Origin: Verticillium longisporum
Lineage: Eukaryota; Ascomycota; Sordariomycetes; Glomerellales; Plectosphaerellaceae
DNA: 64,000 bases
Assembly: GCA_019188255.1 (NCBI GenBank)
Contig: JAETXT010000001.1
Span: forward strand, 558,001-622,000
Reading direction: 5' to 3'
The first letter of the stretch is position 1; the number at the start of each line of letters is the position of its first letter. This document shows positions 1-10,113 of the stretch, piece by piece. A program made the translations under genes and the position numbers. The notes beneath the pieces were generated by a model, which was not told where the DNA came from, made no database searches, and saw nothing but the letters and a program-made list of their open reading frames with translations.

Positions 1-340
1 ACAGGCGACACCAATCCTCATGACTAATTAATTATCTTGAAAGATGCTCGCTCGTGAATGCTCTTCAGCCCCAAGTATATATGCTAACACAGAAGAAGCG
101 CGCTGCCCTTTTGGGCTTCAGGGAATCCGTCCACAATACTAGTACAAGAATGCAAATGGCCCTTTCAACCAAGCTGACGAGACGCTCGATGTCGCTGATT
201 CAAAGCGGTTCTTGAAGCACGACAGTGGTCTTGTCTGACTCGAGGAACTCAAGCAGCGGTCGCCGCTGCACGGCCTTTAATCGAGCCCCAGACCGAGCTC
301 TCCAGAGCAACAATTGCACCGGGTGCATGGCAGGAAATCC
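1..340. other. 3' flank of KMT6, no gene seen
   Basis: This stretch lies downstream of the KMT6 stop codon on the minus strand and probably holds its 3' UTR. No conserved protein segment, RNA gene or repeat is recognisable. Confidence 0.4.
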
Positions 341-3300
341 TCAAGGTATTTCGCGATCACGATACCTAGCTGGCATCTTCCTCTCCCTGCGAGAACGAGA
401 ATCGCTGCGACCGCCACTCAGCCGCGACCCGATGCTATCCTCATCCACATAAGTGTCCCCAGGGAATGGCATCGTTTCATCGTCTGAGTCAGAAGCCACA
501 AACCGACGGCTGCGGCGAGTTCGCAAGACAGGTGTTGGCGTAGCTTGCGCCTCGTCGTGATCATCGTTGTCCATGTCGTTATCATCGATGTAATCATCCG
601 CTTCATCGCCCCCGCGGCGTGGAGTATTAGCCTTCAAAGCAGATTTTGATTTCCTTCCTTTGGGCTGGGACGGCGAGTCATCGGCTTTTGCGGAATCGCC
701 ATTAGACTTGACATCCTCAGTAGCCTTATTCGGGTGTCGTCCTCGCCGCTTGTGCAACGGAGTGACTTGTTTGTTGAAACTGCCATTTACTAGCCAGCCT
801 GCAGACGTTGACGCCGATTGTCGTTGTCGGGCTCTGCCGCGAGTTGGGGTGTTCATCTCAGTGGTTTCCTCGTCGTCATCCTGAACCGGGCTTTCGAGTC
901 GTCGTCGGCTACGTCGTCGCGTGTCGCCCCGGGTCTGTTTACCCTTCTCAGCTTCTGCCACTTGCGTGTCCGTTTTGTTATCGGATTCCTCATCCACTGT
1001 CGTTGGCTCGTAGTCTTCTTCTTCTTCTTCTTCTTCCTCAGAATCTTCAATGAGGTCTCGCTTGCGTTTGCGACCTTCAGTAGGTATTGCCAAATCACTG
1101 GCAGCTTGCATGCCCTCTTCTGGCATCTGGGGTGCTTCCTTGCGTGCGCTAAGCCGTCCCCTCTTGACAGGCTTCGGCTCGGACTTGGTAGCCTGTCCGC
1201 GTCCTCCACCGCGCCCGCGACCGACCCCCCGGCCTCGCCCTCTTCCTCGGGTACCACCCCGGCCCCGACCTCGTGTTGAACCTCCTTGGACACGGGTCTT
1301 CTTAGCTGGCAATGGCTCCACACTCAAGCTTTCAGAGGTCGCTGGACCGTCCTCTTCGGCCGTCTTGTCTTTGATCATCTTCTTAGTCAGGTTTGGGAAA
1401 TTGTTGCCGTAGTTGAAAAACAGCTCCTCGCCAGCCTGGATGTTCCTCGTCGCCGAAAAGCGAATGCGATATTCGCCGTTGACGTACAGGATCTTCGGTT
1501 CGACATTGTAGGTATCCTGTTCATGATTGATGTAGCGGCTGTGATTGCCATATATAGCAGCATCGACCCAGATACCTTCTGAGTCCAACAGACTAAAGAC
1601 GTAAGAAGTAAATGAGCCTTCATCAAAGACTTCACCACGTCGTGCTTCTCTTCGAACGCCCTCGTCGTGCATGATGAGCTCGCCAGTGTACTCGATAACG
1701 AATTCATGTTGTGCAATGTCCTCCAGCGTGAACAGACCATACCCGCAGCCATCGAGTTGGCTTTTGCCAGGCGTGACTGCTTTGCAATGGCCACGCTGTA
1801 GCGCGCAATTCTGACAGCCAGTCTCCATGATACTCTCGTTGTCGCGATTGTCCGGATGCGCGCGTTCGATCACACCGCACGTACCACAAAGCTGAGGATC
1901 GCACTCACGGTTGAGTTGGACGCAGATGCAGTTCCTCTGCTGGCATGTCTTCCCACTCCCCGCACAAGCACACCCAGTAAATTTGTACGCGCAACATTCT
2001 GCGGTACATCGGCAGAAGCGCTCGCATAACACATTGAAAATCACACACTTGCAGCCGTTGGCCGCAGTGCAGGGGCCGTCATGATGACAGGGATCGTTGA
2101 CGTATCGTAACCTGTGGTCGTGGGTATCGGTGTGTTCCTGCCAGTCCCCTAGGTGGACCTTCTTGTGTCGGTCATACCAGGGAAGATTTTTTACTCGTGG
2201 CAGTTCAGGTCTCGTGTCTTCGGGGAGCTGGATATCGAGCTTTTTCAATTGTCGGTGGACGTCCCAACAAGCGCGGTTGAGAATCTCGGCAGCCATACAT
2301 TGTGGTTTAGATCGCACTCTGCCACTGCATTCGATCGATGAGAACAAAGACTTTAGCAGCGCTTCATTGGACGCCGACCAGGGTCGCGTTTCTCGTGCAG
2401 CCATTGCTTGGCCCAAACTGCTTCCGTCTCCGTGGAGGATGAAACATTCGCGGCTACATGGCTCGATAATGGTCTGATCCGCGTCATTCTTTTCGTGGGC
2501 GTCTCGACTCTTCGTCAGGAGCTGTTCCAACTGGCCGTTGCAGTCGAGCGAGAAGTTCCTTTTCTCGTTGTTCTCGCCGTAGTCGCCATGCTCGCAGGAA
2601 TTGCTGTAGCAAATCAAACACCCCATGATGGCGTATGTCTCTAGAAAGGCCTCTGGTGATTTCGCATCATCCTGTGTAGCGGTTTTCGCAGTCTTCTTTG
2701 ACTCCACGATGTCGTCAACGCTTTTGTCCAACAAGAGTATATCCCGAAGGCTGACGGCCCTTTCAGGTGCGACACCATCATGGAAAACTTGATTGAATGC
2801 CTCGGTAAACATCTTGGCTGACAGGGCGGCTTGTGGCGTGTCTGCTGGTCCGTTGCCCCGGTGGAGGCCGTACAAGCTTGATTTCTGCAGCGGAGTGATA
2901 GCCATGTCGGATTGGTTACTGGCCATATGCCGGACCAGAGTCCTTCTCGTACATCCGGGTAATGCTAGCTTTCCCCATCAGTAGTCAAGGTAAAGTGCCA
3001 ACATGTCCGTCCGCCCCTTTTTTGCTGAACGTATGACTCTCAGCTCCCGGGTTCCCATAGGCTGGAAACCGCAGCTGGCATCCATACGCTCCAGCTCCTT
3101 AAGCCAAAGGTTGTAGTTACGTTCCTCGTTGGCTTCCAAGTCGCGGATGTGGGGGACGAACTTGAGCATAGTGTTTGGTGTCAGGACGTTTCTCGCGATT
3201 TCTTTGTGATGAAAACGATACTTCGGGACACGTAGTCTCTCTGTCTTGATGCAAATGGGCATGAAATGGAAAGTGCGTTGTTCCTTCTTAGAGCGTCCGT

Positions 3301-4436
3301 GATGCTGTATAAAAATTAGTTTTTAAGTCTTTCGAGAGCTATGCATCCCAAACGCCAGGTTAATATCTGCTCACCTTGACCTTGATCTTAATCATGTCGT
3401 TGTTACCAACTTCGACCGGAACGGGGTCGTGTTTGACGCAGCTGAACCAGTCAGTGCCTTTCAGGACGCGTTTCTCCGTTGGCTCGACCGATTTGATAGT
3501 AAATGCAACGAGATCTTGGTTGAATCTTTCTAAATCCTGGGTTCGCTCCTCAAGAGCTCGTGCGCTCTTGCCAGAAGTCCATCCAACCTCAGTGGGCGTA
3601 TGCGGTAGGCAAGCACCTCCTCCGGTGTGGTACTGACGGTCGAATGAGGGGGGGGGCATTCCGAATGATCCTGGCGTTTGTTTCTCGCCGACCGATGAGC
3701 CTTCCCGGTGTGAGCTTGCCGGCATGTGGTGCGAAGAATGGCGTGAAAAGGGAGGTGCCTTGTGTGCCTGGGAGGCTGACGTGGGATTCATTGATTGGGT
3801 ATGGGATATTGACAAGCTAGCGTTGCTTCCTTCAGGAGAGGGAAATGAGACTGTGTGGACGTGCTGCTGCGCCAGAGTGCTCATGTGAGGGGACGCGCTG
3901 CCGTGCCCCTCGTGGTTCATACTCAGGTGAGATGACACAAGGCCTAGCATGTCGACAAGGAGCATATCCCTCACGTCGGCGCGGCGATGTCCCTTGTCAG
4001 AGGCTTGACGGAAATCTGTGAAAGAGTGACTGTATGTGTTTGGTGGGTGCAGTTGCCAACGATCGTTAGCCCCATGGCGTCCTTCGTGTCTGGGTGTACT
4101 CCGACTTTCGTAAGGCTCTGACTCGTGGCGGCTCTCGCTGTGTTCCGTCGCTGAGCCGTTGTCATGCGAGCCATGAGGCGGCGATGAGTCGATGACAATA
4201 GCCTGGTGCCCTTTCGCGCCATTGACCTCGTTCCCTGGCGGCATGATCACGCGACGGTGTCTTTGGGGGCCCAGAAAATCTTTCACGGCGAAGACAGGTT
4301 CGTCAGATTCGGAGTAACCACCCTCACTAGTAGAATCCATGGTCAAGTCGATAAGCCTGTGGATTTCAGGATTCTTGTGAATATTCGCTCTGGAAGAGCC
4401 GAATTCACGGCGCGGCGACCCATTCTTCATTGACAT
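341..4436 (-). CDS. kmt6: KMT6/EZH2-like histone H3K27 methyltransferase, with an in-frame TGA
   Basis: Catalytic subunit of a PRC2-like complex, expected to methylate H3K27 in nuclear facultative heterochromatin. Two exons: 4436-3375 and 3304-341 (intron 3305-3374, GTGAGC...TACAG, in frame). The N-terminal ~350 residues are Ser/Pro-rich and low-complexity. A cysteine-rich CXC/pre-SET block lies at about 2090-1800. The SET domain (about 1750-1360) has GCGYGLF, EYTGEL, NHSRYINH and ELFFNYG motifs, which mark SAM and catalytic-site elements. The ~330-residue C-terminal tail carries an RG-rich run and acidic and basic blocks. Exon 2 is open except for one TGA at 2978-2980, in a segment (LALYLDY-stop-WGKLALPGC) that reads as conserved on both sides. 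A weak alternative is a 66-bp intron (GTTCAG...GCTAG) removing it. The family call is firm; the gene's integrity is not. Confidence 0.9.
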
Positions 4437-4814
4437 TGCGAATCTGCTTGTGAGGGCCCCTTCATGGTGGCTGACGATGACGGCTTGCCAAGAATGTGGC
4501 GATGAAAGATCTCTTGCGTGCGAAGCCTGACGCCAGTAAAGGAGATGGATGGCGGCGACGGTGGCGAAGGTTTACGAACAGCCAGCGAGGCGCGTTGAAG
4601 ATGAGGTTCTGGAGATGTTGCTGAAGGATGACAATCACAGGAGCGCGTCGCTACCACCAAGCCAAGTCAGGCACGTTCGGTGGACCAGAATTTCGAATGT
4701 GGATCAATATGGGGGCGCACAGCCAATCAAGTCCGCCTACTTTCCAAGGGTATCGAGCTGCCAGCCGGGTGCTTGCCATGTCAGGCACCTTGCCTTGAGT
4801 AGGTACCTTACCTT

Positions 4815-4872
4815 ACCTGGTAGGTAGGTAGTACCTGGTAGGTAGGTAGTACCTGGTAGGTAGGTAGGTACC
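4815..4872. repeat. 18-bp tandem repeat rich in GGTA
   Basis: The unit ACCTGGTAGGTAGGTAGT occurs twice perfectly (4815-4832, 4833-4850), followed by a third copy that runs into GGTACC and then the inverse CCTACC. Such GGTA/TACC simple repeats are common between genes in Sordariomycetes. Confidence 0.9.
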
Positions 4873-6936
4873 TACCACCTAGGGAGGTCCTCGGCCGCCG
4901 ATGATTATTCCATGCCTTGAGGGATCTAACAGCACTCATGTCTTATGACATGTTTGGTATTCCTTGACCGAAAACTTCGTCCAGCCAGGGCTGTGCGAAA
5001 ACTTTCGTCCTAAGACTAGCGGGTCTGTCTGTGCCTTCTTTCGTCGCGATATGCCTTCGGTTCATCCCTGTACTACAGCATGAGGTTTGAACCCCTGCCG
5101 CTTCTTCATGAGTGAGCCGCGAATTTGAGAGTTCAAGGACATATAGGAAGTCCGTCTTCGAGAACACCTTCGTCCGTATTCGGGCGTCTTAAAAGTGTAG
5201 CGTCAATGACTCGTCTTCTTTCGCCTGCCTGCCGTTCATCTGGATTCAGACACCGCATCGAAATAAGGCGCTGAACTGACAGCTGTGTTGCATCGGACGG
5301 GCCATTTGATCGAGAGAGCACTTCTCTTGTCGGCCGTACACCTCTGAGCTTGGTAGGCAAATGGAGGAAATTTTGCACGCTCACTGCCTCGATGGAGATA
5401 CACCTATTTTCCTAGGCTCAGAGCCGATCCAAACCCTTGAATCGTGTCTATATCTGGCTTCAAAAAGGCACATGCTTCGAAGCGCCGTGTTCCTCGTGTG
5501 CATCGCTGGGCTTGCTCTGGTGAATTGCGCGGCCAAGGCTTCGTGATTGTCTCTCTATCTGGTGGCAGTCTCGTGGTTGTAGCTTCGCTCCCAGCTCCAT
5601 TGGCCACCACGTCAAACTCGTAATGGTGAGATCAAGTTAAGAGAACGATTTCAATTACACACCATGCCACTTCAGGCTACCCAATGGCCATGGCAAATTA
5701 CACGGCCTCTTAGTCCACGGCGCAGGCCGGCATCTCTCTAGCGCCGAGCGCTAGTTAATCCCCCGTGGATCAGGCATGTGTCGATGACGTCCTTGTGCGG
5801 GTGCCCTGGCACTGTCTTCGATCCCCTCTTGAGCTGTTTATCGCGTCGATTCTGAGACTGTCTACTCTTGACGATCCCTCAACGGCCGGGCGGACAACCA
5901 CGCTCACTGTGATAACCCCAGACGATTCTCCATGTTGCAAGCCCCTGTCCGAGTCAACCGCCGCAAGGCAGTGGTAACAAGTCATCATATCTGGGACTGT
6001 CAAGGATGCGCTCCATTTGCTCAGAGACATGATCACGCCTGGGCGTGGCCCTCGTCTTAAGGAGCTCTCAGGCTCGGATACTCGGACCGCATCAACGGGT
6101 TTACTCCAGTGCCAAACGAAACGCAGTCAGGACATCAGCTGCTTAGAGTAGGGCACCAAAGATTTTACACTGCCTCAGCTGGAATCAAAGACCGATTAAT
6201 CAAGCAATTCTGGGCTTTTCCTTTTTCCAGCGATACCGAGTGTTCCCACAGAAAGCTTCTTTGACGCCCCAGGTGAATGATATGGGAAACACGCTCTTGT
6301 TAGACACGCACACCCATCACCCATCACTCTGTCTGTTCGCTGCACTCTCAGGGTTTGGCCATTCCGCCGAGGTTGTAGGTTGTGGGTCGTGGGTTCGTGA
6401 CGCTTGGCCACGGTTCTGTAGCGTGCCCGACCGAGTTCAGAAAGCTTTGCCGGTATTGGGAAACAAGTTGTTGGACAAGAGGGCGAAGGATTTTGAGACG
6501 TGGTTGGCAATGCGGCGCGATATCTACCAGCGGATTTTATCAGAATGATGAATGGAAAGGGTGCCTCGCCTCGGTCAGTAAACCAACGAGGCCTGCGAGG
6601 GTAGTACGGAAGGCTTTCCCATTCTCTGCTAAGGAAGGCTTGTCTTTGCAATCCCCGCTTCGGCTCGTCTGCTTCCCATGGTCTGGGCTGCAGATCCTCC
6701 AATGTGTGAACCCTTCATCGACCGGCAGCCAGCAGATGCGCAAAGGGTTGGAACATGCCATGCTAACATCAGACGAGGCCAACTTCCTGCTTTGGCCATG
6801 GCGACAGCTCATGCATCAGCAGGATGAGGAGGCAGTTTGGCCCAGCAACGGGGGTCAGATTTCGTCCCAATGTGGCACTGCCCCTGTCCCTCTGGTGCTA
6901 GAAACACGCCGGCGCCTTGAAATCGCATGCGATCAT

Positions 6937-6979
6937 CATTCTCTGGGCAGCCGCATTGGGCGGCTGGTCTCAGAGAATG
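6937..6979. other. Strong intergenic hairpin
   Basis: CATTCTCTG (6937-6945) pairs with CAGAGAATG (6971-6979), and CAGCCGC (6948-6954) pairs with GCGGCTG (6960-6966). This leaves a small internal loop and a 5-nt apical loop, giving 16 perfect pairs in 43 nt. Function unknown; it lies about 530 bp upstream of PIL1 and in no credible CDS. Confidence 0.6.
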
Positions 6980-7235
6980 GAAATGACCCAGCTTTGGCTC
7001 GAACCTGATCCCAGTTGTTGATCACAGCGGTGGCTCCGGGGACCGGGTGCGGGTGGGCGCGGTAGCAGGGGATACATCTGTCTCAGGCTTTGGGCAAGTC
7101 ACTCGAGGCGCAAACTGCACAAGGTTTTCGCCCTAGGGCGTCTTAAACTGTACTCAGAGGAGGGGCCAAGGGCGTGTACACGGCAACGCAGACGCAGGCA
7201 CCAGCCAGGGAGCCACAACACACTAAAACGACGAA

Positions 7236-7243
7236 TGACGTCG
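7236..7243 (+). promoter_or_regulatory. CRE-like element in the PIL1 promoter
   Basis: TGACGTCG resembles the bZIP (CREB/ATF-type) binding site. It lies about 265 bp upstream of the PIL1 ATG. Assigned from motif alone. Confidence 0.25.
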
Positions 7244-7346
7244 TCAATGAGGTCGGCTCCGCCGTCGCTATCCCAACCAGACCCCTACGTACAGCGGGCA
7301 ACCCTCCCTCCCCCCCCCAAAGCCAAGCTGTCTGGGGTCACTCGCA

Positions 7347-7352
7347 TATAAA
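7347..7352 (+). promoter_or_regulatory. TATA-like element of PIL1
   Basis: TATAAA sits about 155 bp upstream of the PIL1 start codon, a reasonable spacing for a highly expressed fungal gene. Motif only. Confidence 0.3.
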
Positions 7353-7505
7353 CGATCGCATCACCCCCGGACGTACCTTAACATTGACCAACTTCAACCC
7401 TTTCCCACCCCGCCTGCACTGAATTATTCCTACAAGCCTCTTCTTGCGCTTTGAAGCCTGACGCCCTCCAATAGTAATTGATATCAGCACGAACACACCG
7501 CTAAG

Positions 7506-8864
7506 ATGCATCGCACCTACTCCATGCGCCAGACGCGGGCGCCTACCGCCTCTCAGCTTCAGGTTTGTACCCACCGATGCTGCCGAGAGTGAAGACATCA
7601 TCAGCTCACCACGCTTTTGCAGAACCCTCCTCCTCCCACGTCCTCCACCAAGTCTGGTCGCCTATTCGGTCGCGGCGGTTTTGGTAAGTCCATCGCGCTG
7701 TGTCGCCCGAAGTGCTTTACCATTTCCTGCTTTACCATTTCCTGCAACCTTTCCGGAAGCGGCTTGCTCGGGGATGCACAACGCTAACCCTGGTCCTGTA
7801 GGCCATGCCATCCGCCACAAGTCTGCCGGTGCCTTCGGCCCCGACCTGGCCAAGAAGCTGTCTCAGCTCGTGAAGATGGAAAAGAACGTCATGCGCAGTC
7901 TCGAGACCGTGGCCAAGGAGCGTATGGAGGTTGCTGTACGTCACTCGCGCGTCACCCTATCCACGGTTTGCTGACCTAGACCTTCTGTAGCAACAACTCT
8001 CCATTTGGGGTGAGGCTGGCGACGAAGATGTTTCCGACGTCACAGACAAGCTGGGAGTTTTGCTGTACGAGATCGGCGAGCTTGAGGACCAATACGTCGA
8101 CCGCTACGACCAATACCGCGTTACCATCAAGAGCATCCGTAACATCGAGGCTTCCGTGCAGCCCAGCCGAGACCGTATGTATTCGATGCCATGTATGACC
8201 TATGCACCGCCCCGCTGACTGTTCCTCAGGCAAGAAAAAGATTACGGACCAGATTGCACAGCTGAAGTACAAGGAGCCCAACTCGCCGAAGATCGTCGTC
8301 CTCGAGCAGGAGCTTGTTCGTGCTGAGGCCGAGTCGCTCGTCGCAGAGGCTCAGCTGTCCAACATCACTCGTGAGAAGATCAAGGCCGCCTACACTTACC
8401 AGTTCGATGCCTTGCGCGAGCACTGCGAGAAGGTTGCCATTATTGCTGGGTACGGCAAGCACCTTCTCGAGCTGATCGACGATACCCCCGTCACCCCCGG
8501 CGAGACCCGCCAGGCCTATGACGGATACGAAGCCAGCAAGGCCATCATCCAGGACTGCGAGGACTCCCTCACCAGCTGGGTGACCTCGAACGCTGCTGTC
8601 TCCTCCAAGCTGTCTACCCGCTCCCGCACCCTGTCGACTCGCCGCCGCAATAACATCAAGGCGCGTGAGCAGGACTTGTCGGGACAGGATGCTCCTCTCA
8701 ACGATGATTCGTCATGGATGCCCGCGACTCGCAACAAGGAGATTGACGACTACTCCGACGAGGATGAGCTCGATGAGGATGACCACCGTAACTCTGTACT
8801 CGAGAGCGACACTGGTCTTAACGGCGAAACCCGCGGTCGCCAACAGGAGGCAGTTGCGGCATGA
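7506..8864 (+). CDS. pil1: Eisosome core protein PIL1/LSP1 (BAR domain)
   Basis: Membrane-bending structural component of eisosomes, which scaffold plasma-membrane furrows and bind PI(4,5)P2. Five exons: 7506-7562, 7623-7683, 7802-7935, 7991-8174, 8230-8864, all with canonical GT-AG introns, giving 356 aa, close to the usual ~340. The N-terminus MHRTYSMRQTRAP is the family signature. Segments such as LAKKLSQLVKMEKNVMRSLE and KYKEPNSPKIVVLEQELVRA belong to the conserved BAR core. The acidic C-terminal tail is typical and variable. The fragmented exons explain why no long continuous frame covers the 5' part. Convergent with the LSM gene downstream. PIL1 and LSP1 paralogues cannot be separated here. 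Confidence 0.95.
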
Positions 8865-9186
8865 AAGAGGATGCCAAGCTAATAAAAACGTCACGATGCC
8901 TAATTTCATTGTGGCTACACTGCGATGCGGGAATGTGGTGGTAATGAGGAGCCATTTCGGTCAGGAACATGCTTGGGCATTGATTTCTTTGGTGTTTGGT
9001 CGACGGGATTGGCTGCACCCACTCCGGGTCACTTGTATGGTAGTTTTCAGGTTTATGAATTTTCATTGTGCAAAAATATTCTGGTACCACCTGCTCGTGT
9101 CGTCGTTTGATTCTAAGCGTGATTCCGTTTCACCAAGCGCGCTCCAAGGGTTCAAATCGCCCCAAACTCCCACGTCTACTGCCACA
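8865..9186. other. Convergent 3' intergenic region
   Basis: About 320 bp between the PIL1 stop and the LSM-gene stop, presumably both 3' UTRs. No further gene seen. Confidence 0.4.
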
Positions 9187-9596
9187 TCATGCCACCGCAG
9201 CTTCGGCATAAGGATTGCTGTGCTTCAATTGGCTCGCAAACTCCTCGACTTCAATCTTGACGATGTGCTCTCCAGGGACCACAACAAGCCCCAAGTAGCG
9301 CGAGGTCATATCCATCTTCACGCTCTCCGCGTTCGCGCCCGCCGCTCGCGCTGCATCCCCTTGTTGCTGGACTGTCGGCTGCCGGTATTCGTAGGTATGA
9401 GCAAGGACTACATTCTGGTCCTGCAGAGAAACGCCGTCAGCTCGAGTTGAAAGCATGGAGTATCGGCCAGTGGACAAACCGGATCGGTGCACTTGAATTG
9501 GCCAAGGAACATGCGCCCGTCGGTTGCGACGACTCGAAGGTTCTTGTTGAGGAGCGAGGAGAGGAAGTCCCTCGCTGCCTCCTTGTCCATCTCCAT
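9187..9596 (-). CDS. LSM-domain protein, Naa38/LSMD1-like (NatC auxiliary subunit)
   Basis: Small Sm-fold protein, most like the Naa38/Mak31 auxiliary subunit of the NatC N-terminal acetyltransferase. Two exons, 9596-9481/9480 and 9420-9187, with an intron at 9421-9479 (GTTTGT...CTGCAG), give 116 aa. Sm1 is visible as LLNKNLRVVATDGRMFLGQF and Sm2 as GLVVVPGEHIVKIEVEEF near the C-terminus. The linker between them is long, as in Naa38 proteins. I chose the ATG at 9596, just before the first helix. The frame is open further upstream, but that extension has unlikely composition and was left out. A canonical LSM ring protein is less likely because of the linker. Divergent from RAD2. Confidence 0.75.
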
Positions 9597-10113
9597 GACG
9601 GGACCCTGGCGATGGCGCAAAGGTGTTTCAAGGGGAGCGAATGTTAGCTGGGAAGACTGATTTCCAGCATGGAGACGTTTGCCCCGGCTTGGGAGGCTGA
9701 GGCTCTGCTCGGTGCAGAGTGCCAAGATCTTCAGTGCATACAGTTCGCTGTAACGATACCTAGCAACCAAGAGCTCAGAGTTCCCAGTGGAGGGGGTGGG
9801 CAAGGTGGGGTAGGAGAAGAGGCGGAGTGTGGGGCCACTGATTAGATGCTGGCAGGCATCAGCGTCATCATTAATTACAAGGTCCGCCAGGTCGAGACAC
9901 CAAACGCGTCTTGACTTCACGCATGTCGTTTTTGTAACCTTCACAGCAACTCCTAGCATCGCTTTGCCCATCCGTCACGGCCGCAATCGGCTCGAGGCAC
10001 ATATCATAATGCTTCATCAATCATTCATCTGAGGGGAATCTTCTTCCGTCACTTCACGCACCTAGGAAGCCCACACCCTGTGAATCCCTCCCTCACCAGG
10101 GACCGACGCCGTC
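9597..10113. other. Divergent promoter region between the LSM gene and RAD2
   Basis: About 520 bp shared upstream region. No gene beyond a probable 5' leader of the LSM gene. Confidence 0.4.

Larger units (their letters stand above)
4437..7505. other. Gene-free intergenic region between KMT6 and PIL1
   Basis: About 3 kb between divergent genes. The open frames here (the longest at 6382-7008) have no recognisable domain and unlikely composition. It holds a GGTAGGTA tandem repeat, a strong hairpin at 6937-6979 and the PIL1 promoter. Confidence 0.5.

Noticed and set aside
6382..7008. 208-codon plus-strand frame upstream of PIL1
   Set aside because: Trp/Cys/Arg-rich composition, no domain, contains a hairpin palindrome, and no promoter or splice context supports it.
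9597..9971. N-terminal extension of the LSM protein
   Set aside because: The frame is open upstream, but the added ~125 residues look non-conserved and the Sm fold begins right after the ATG at 9596.
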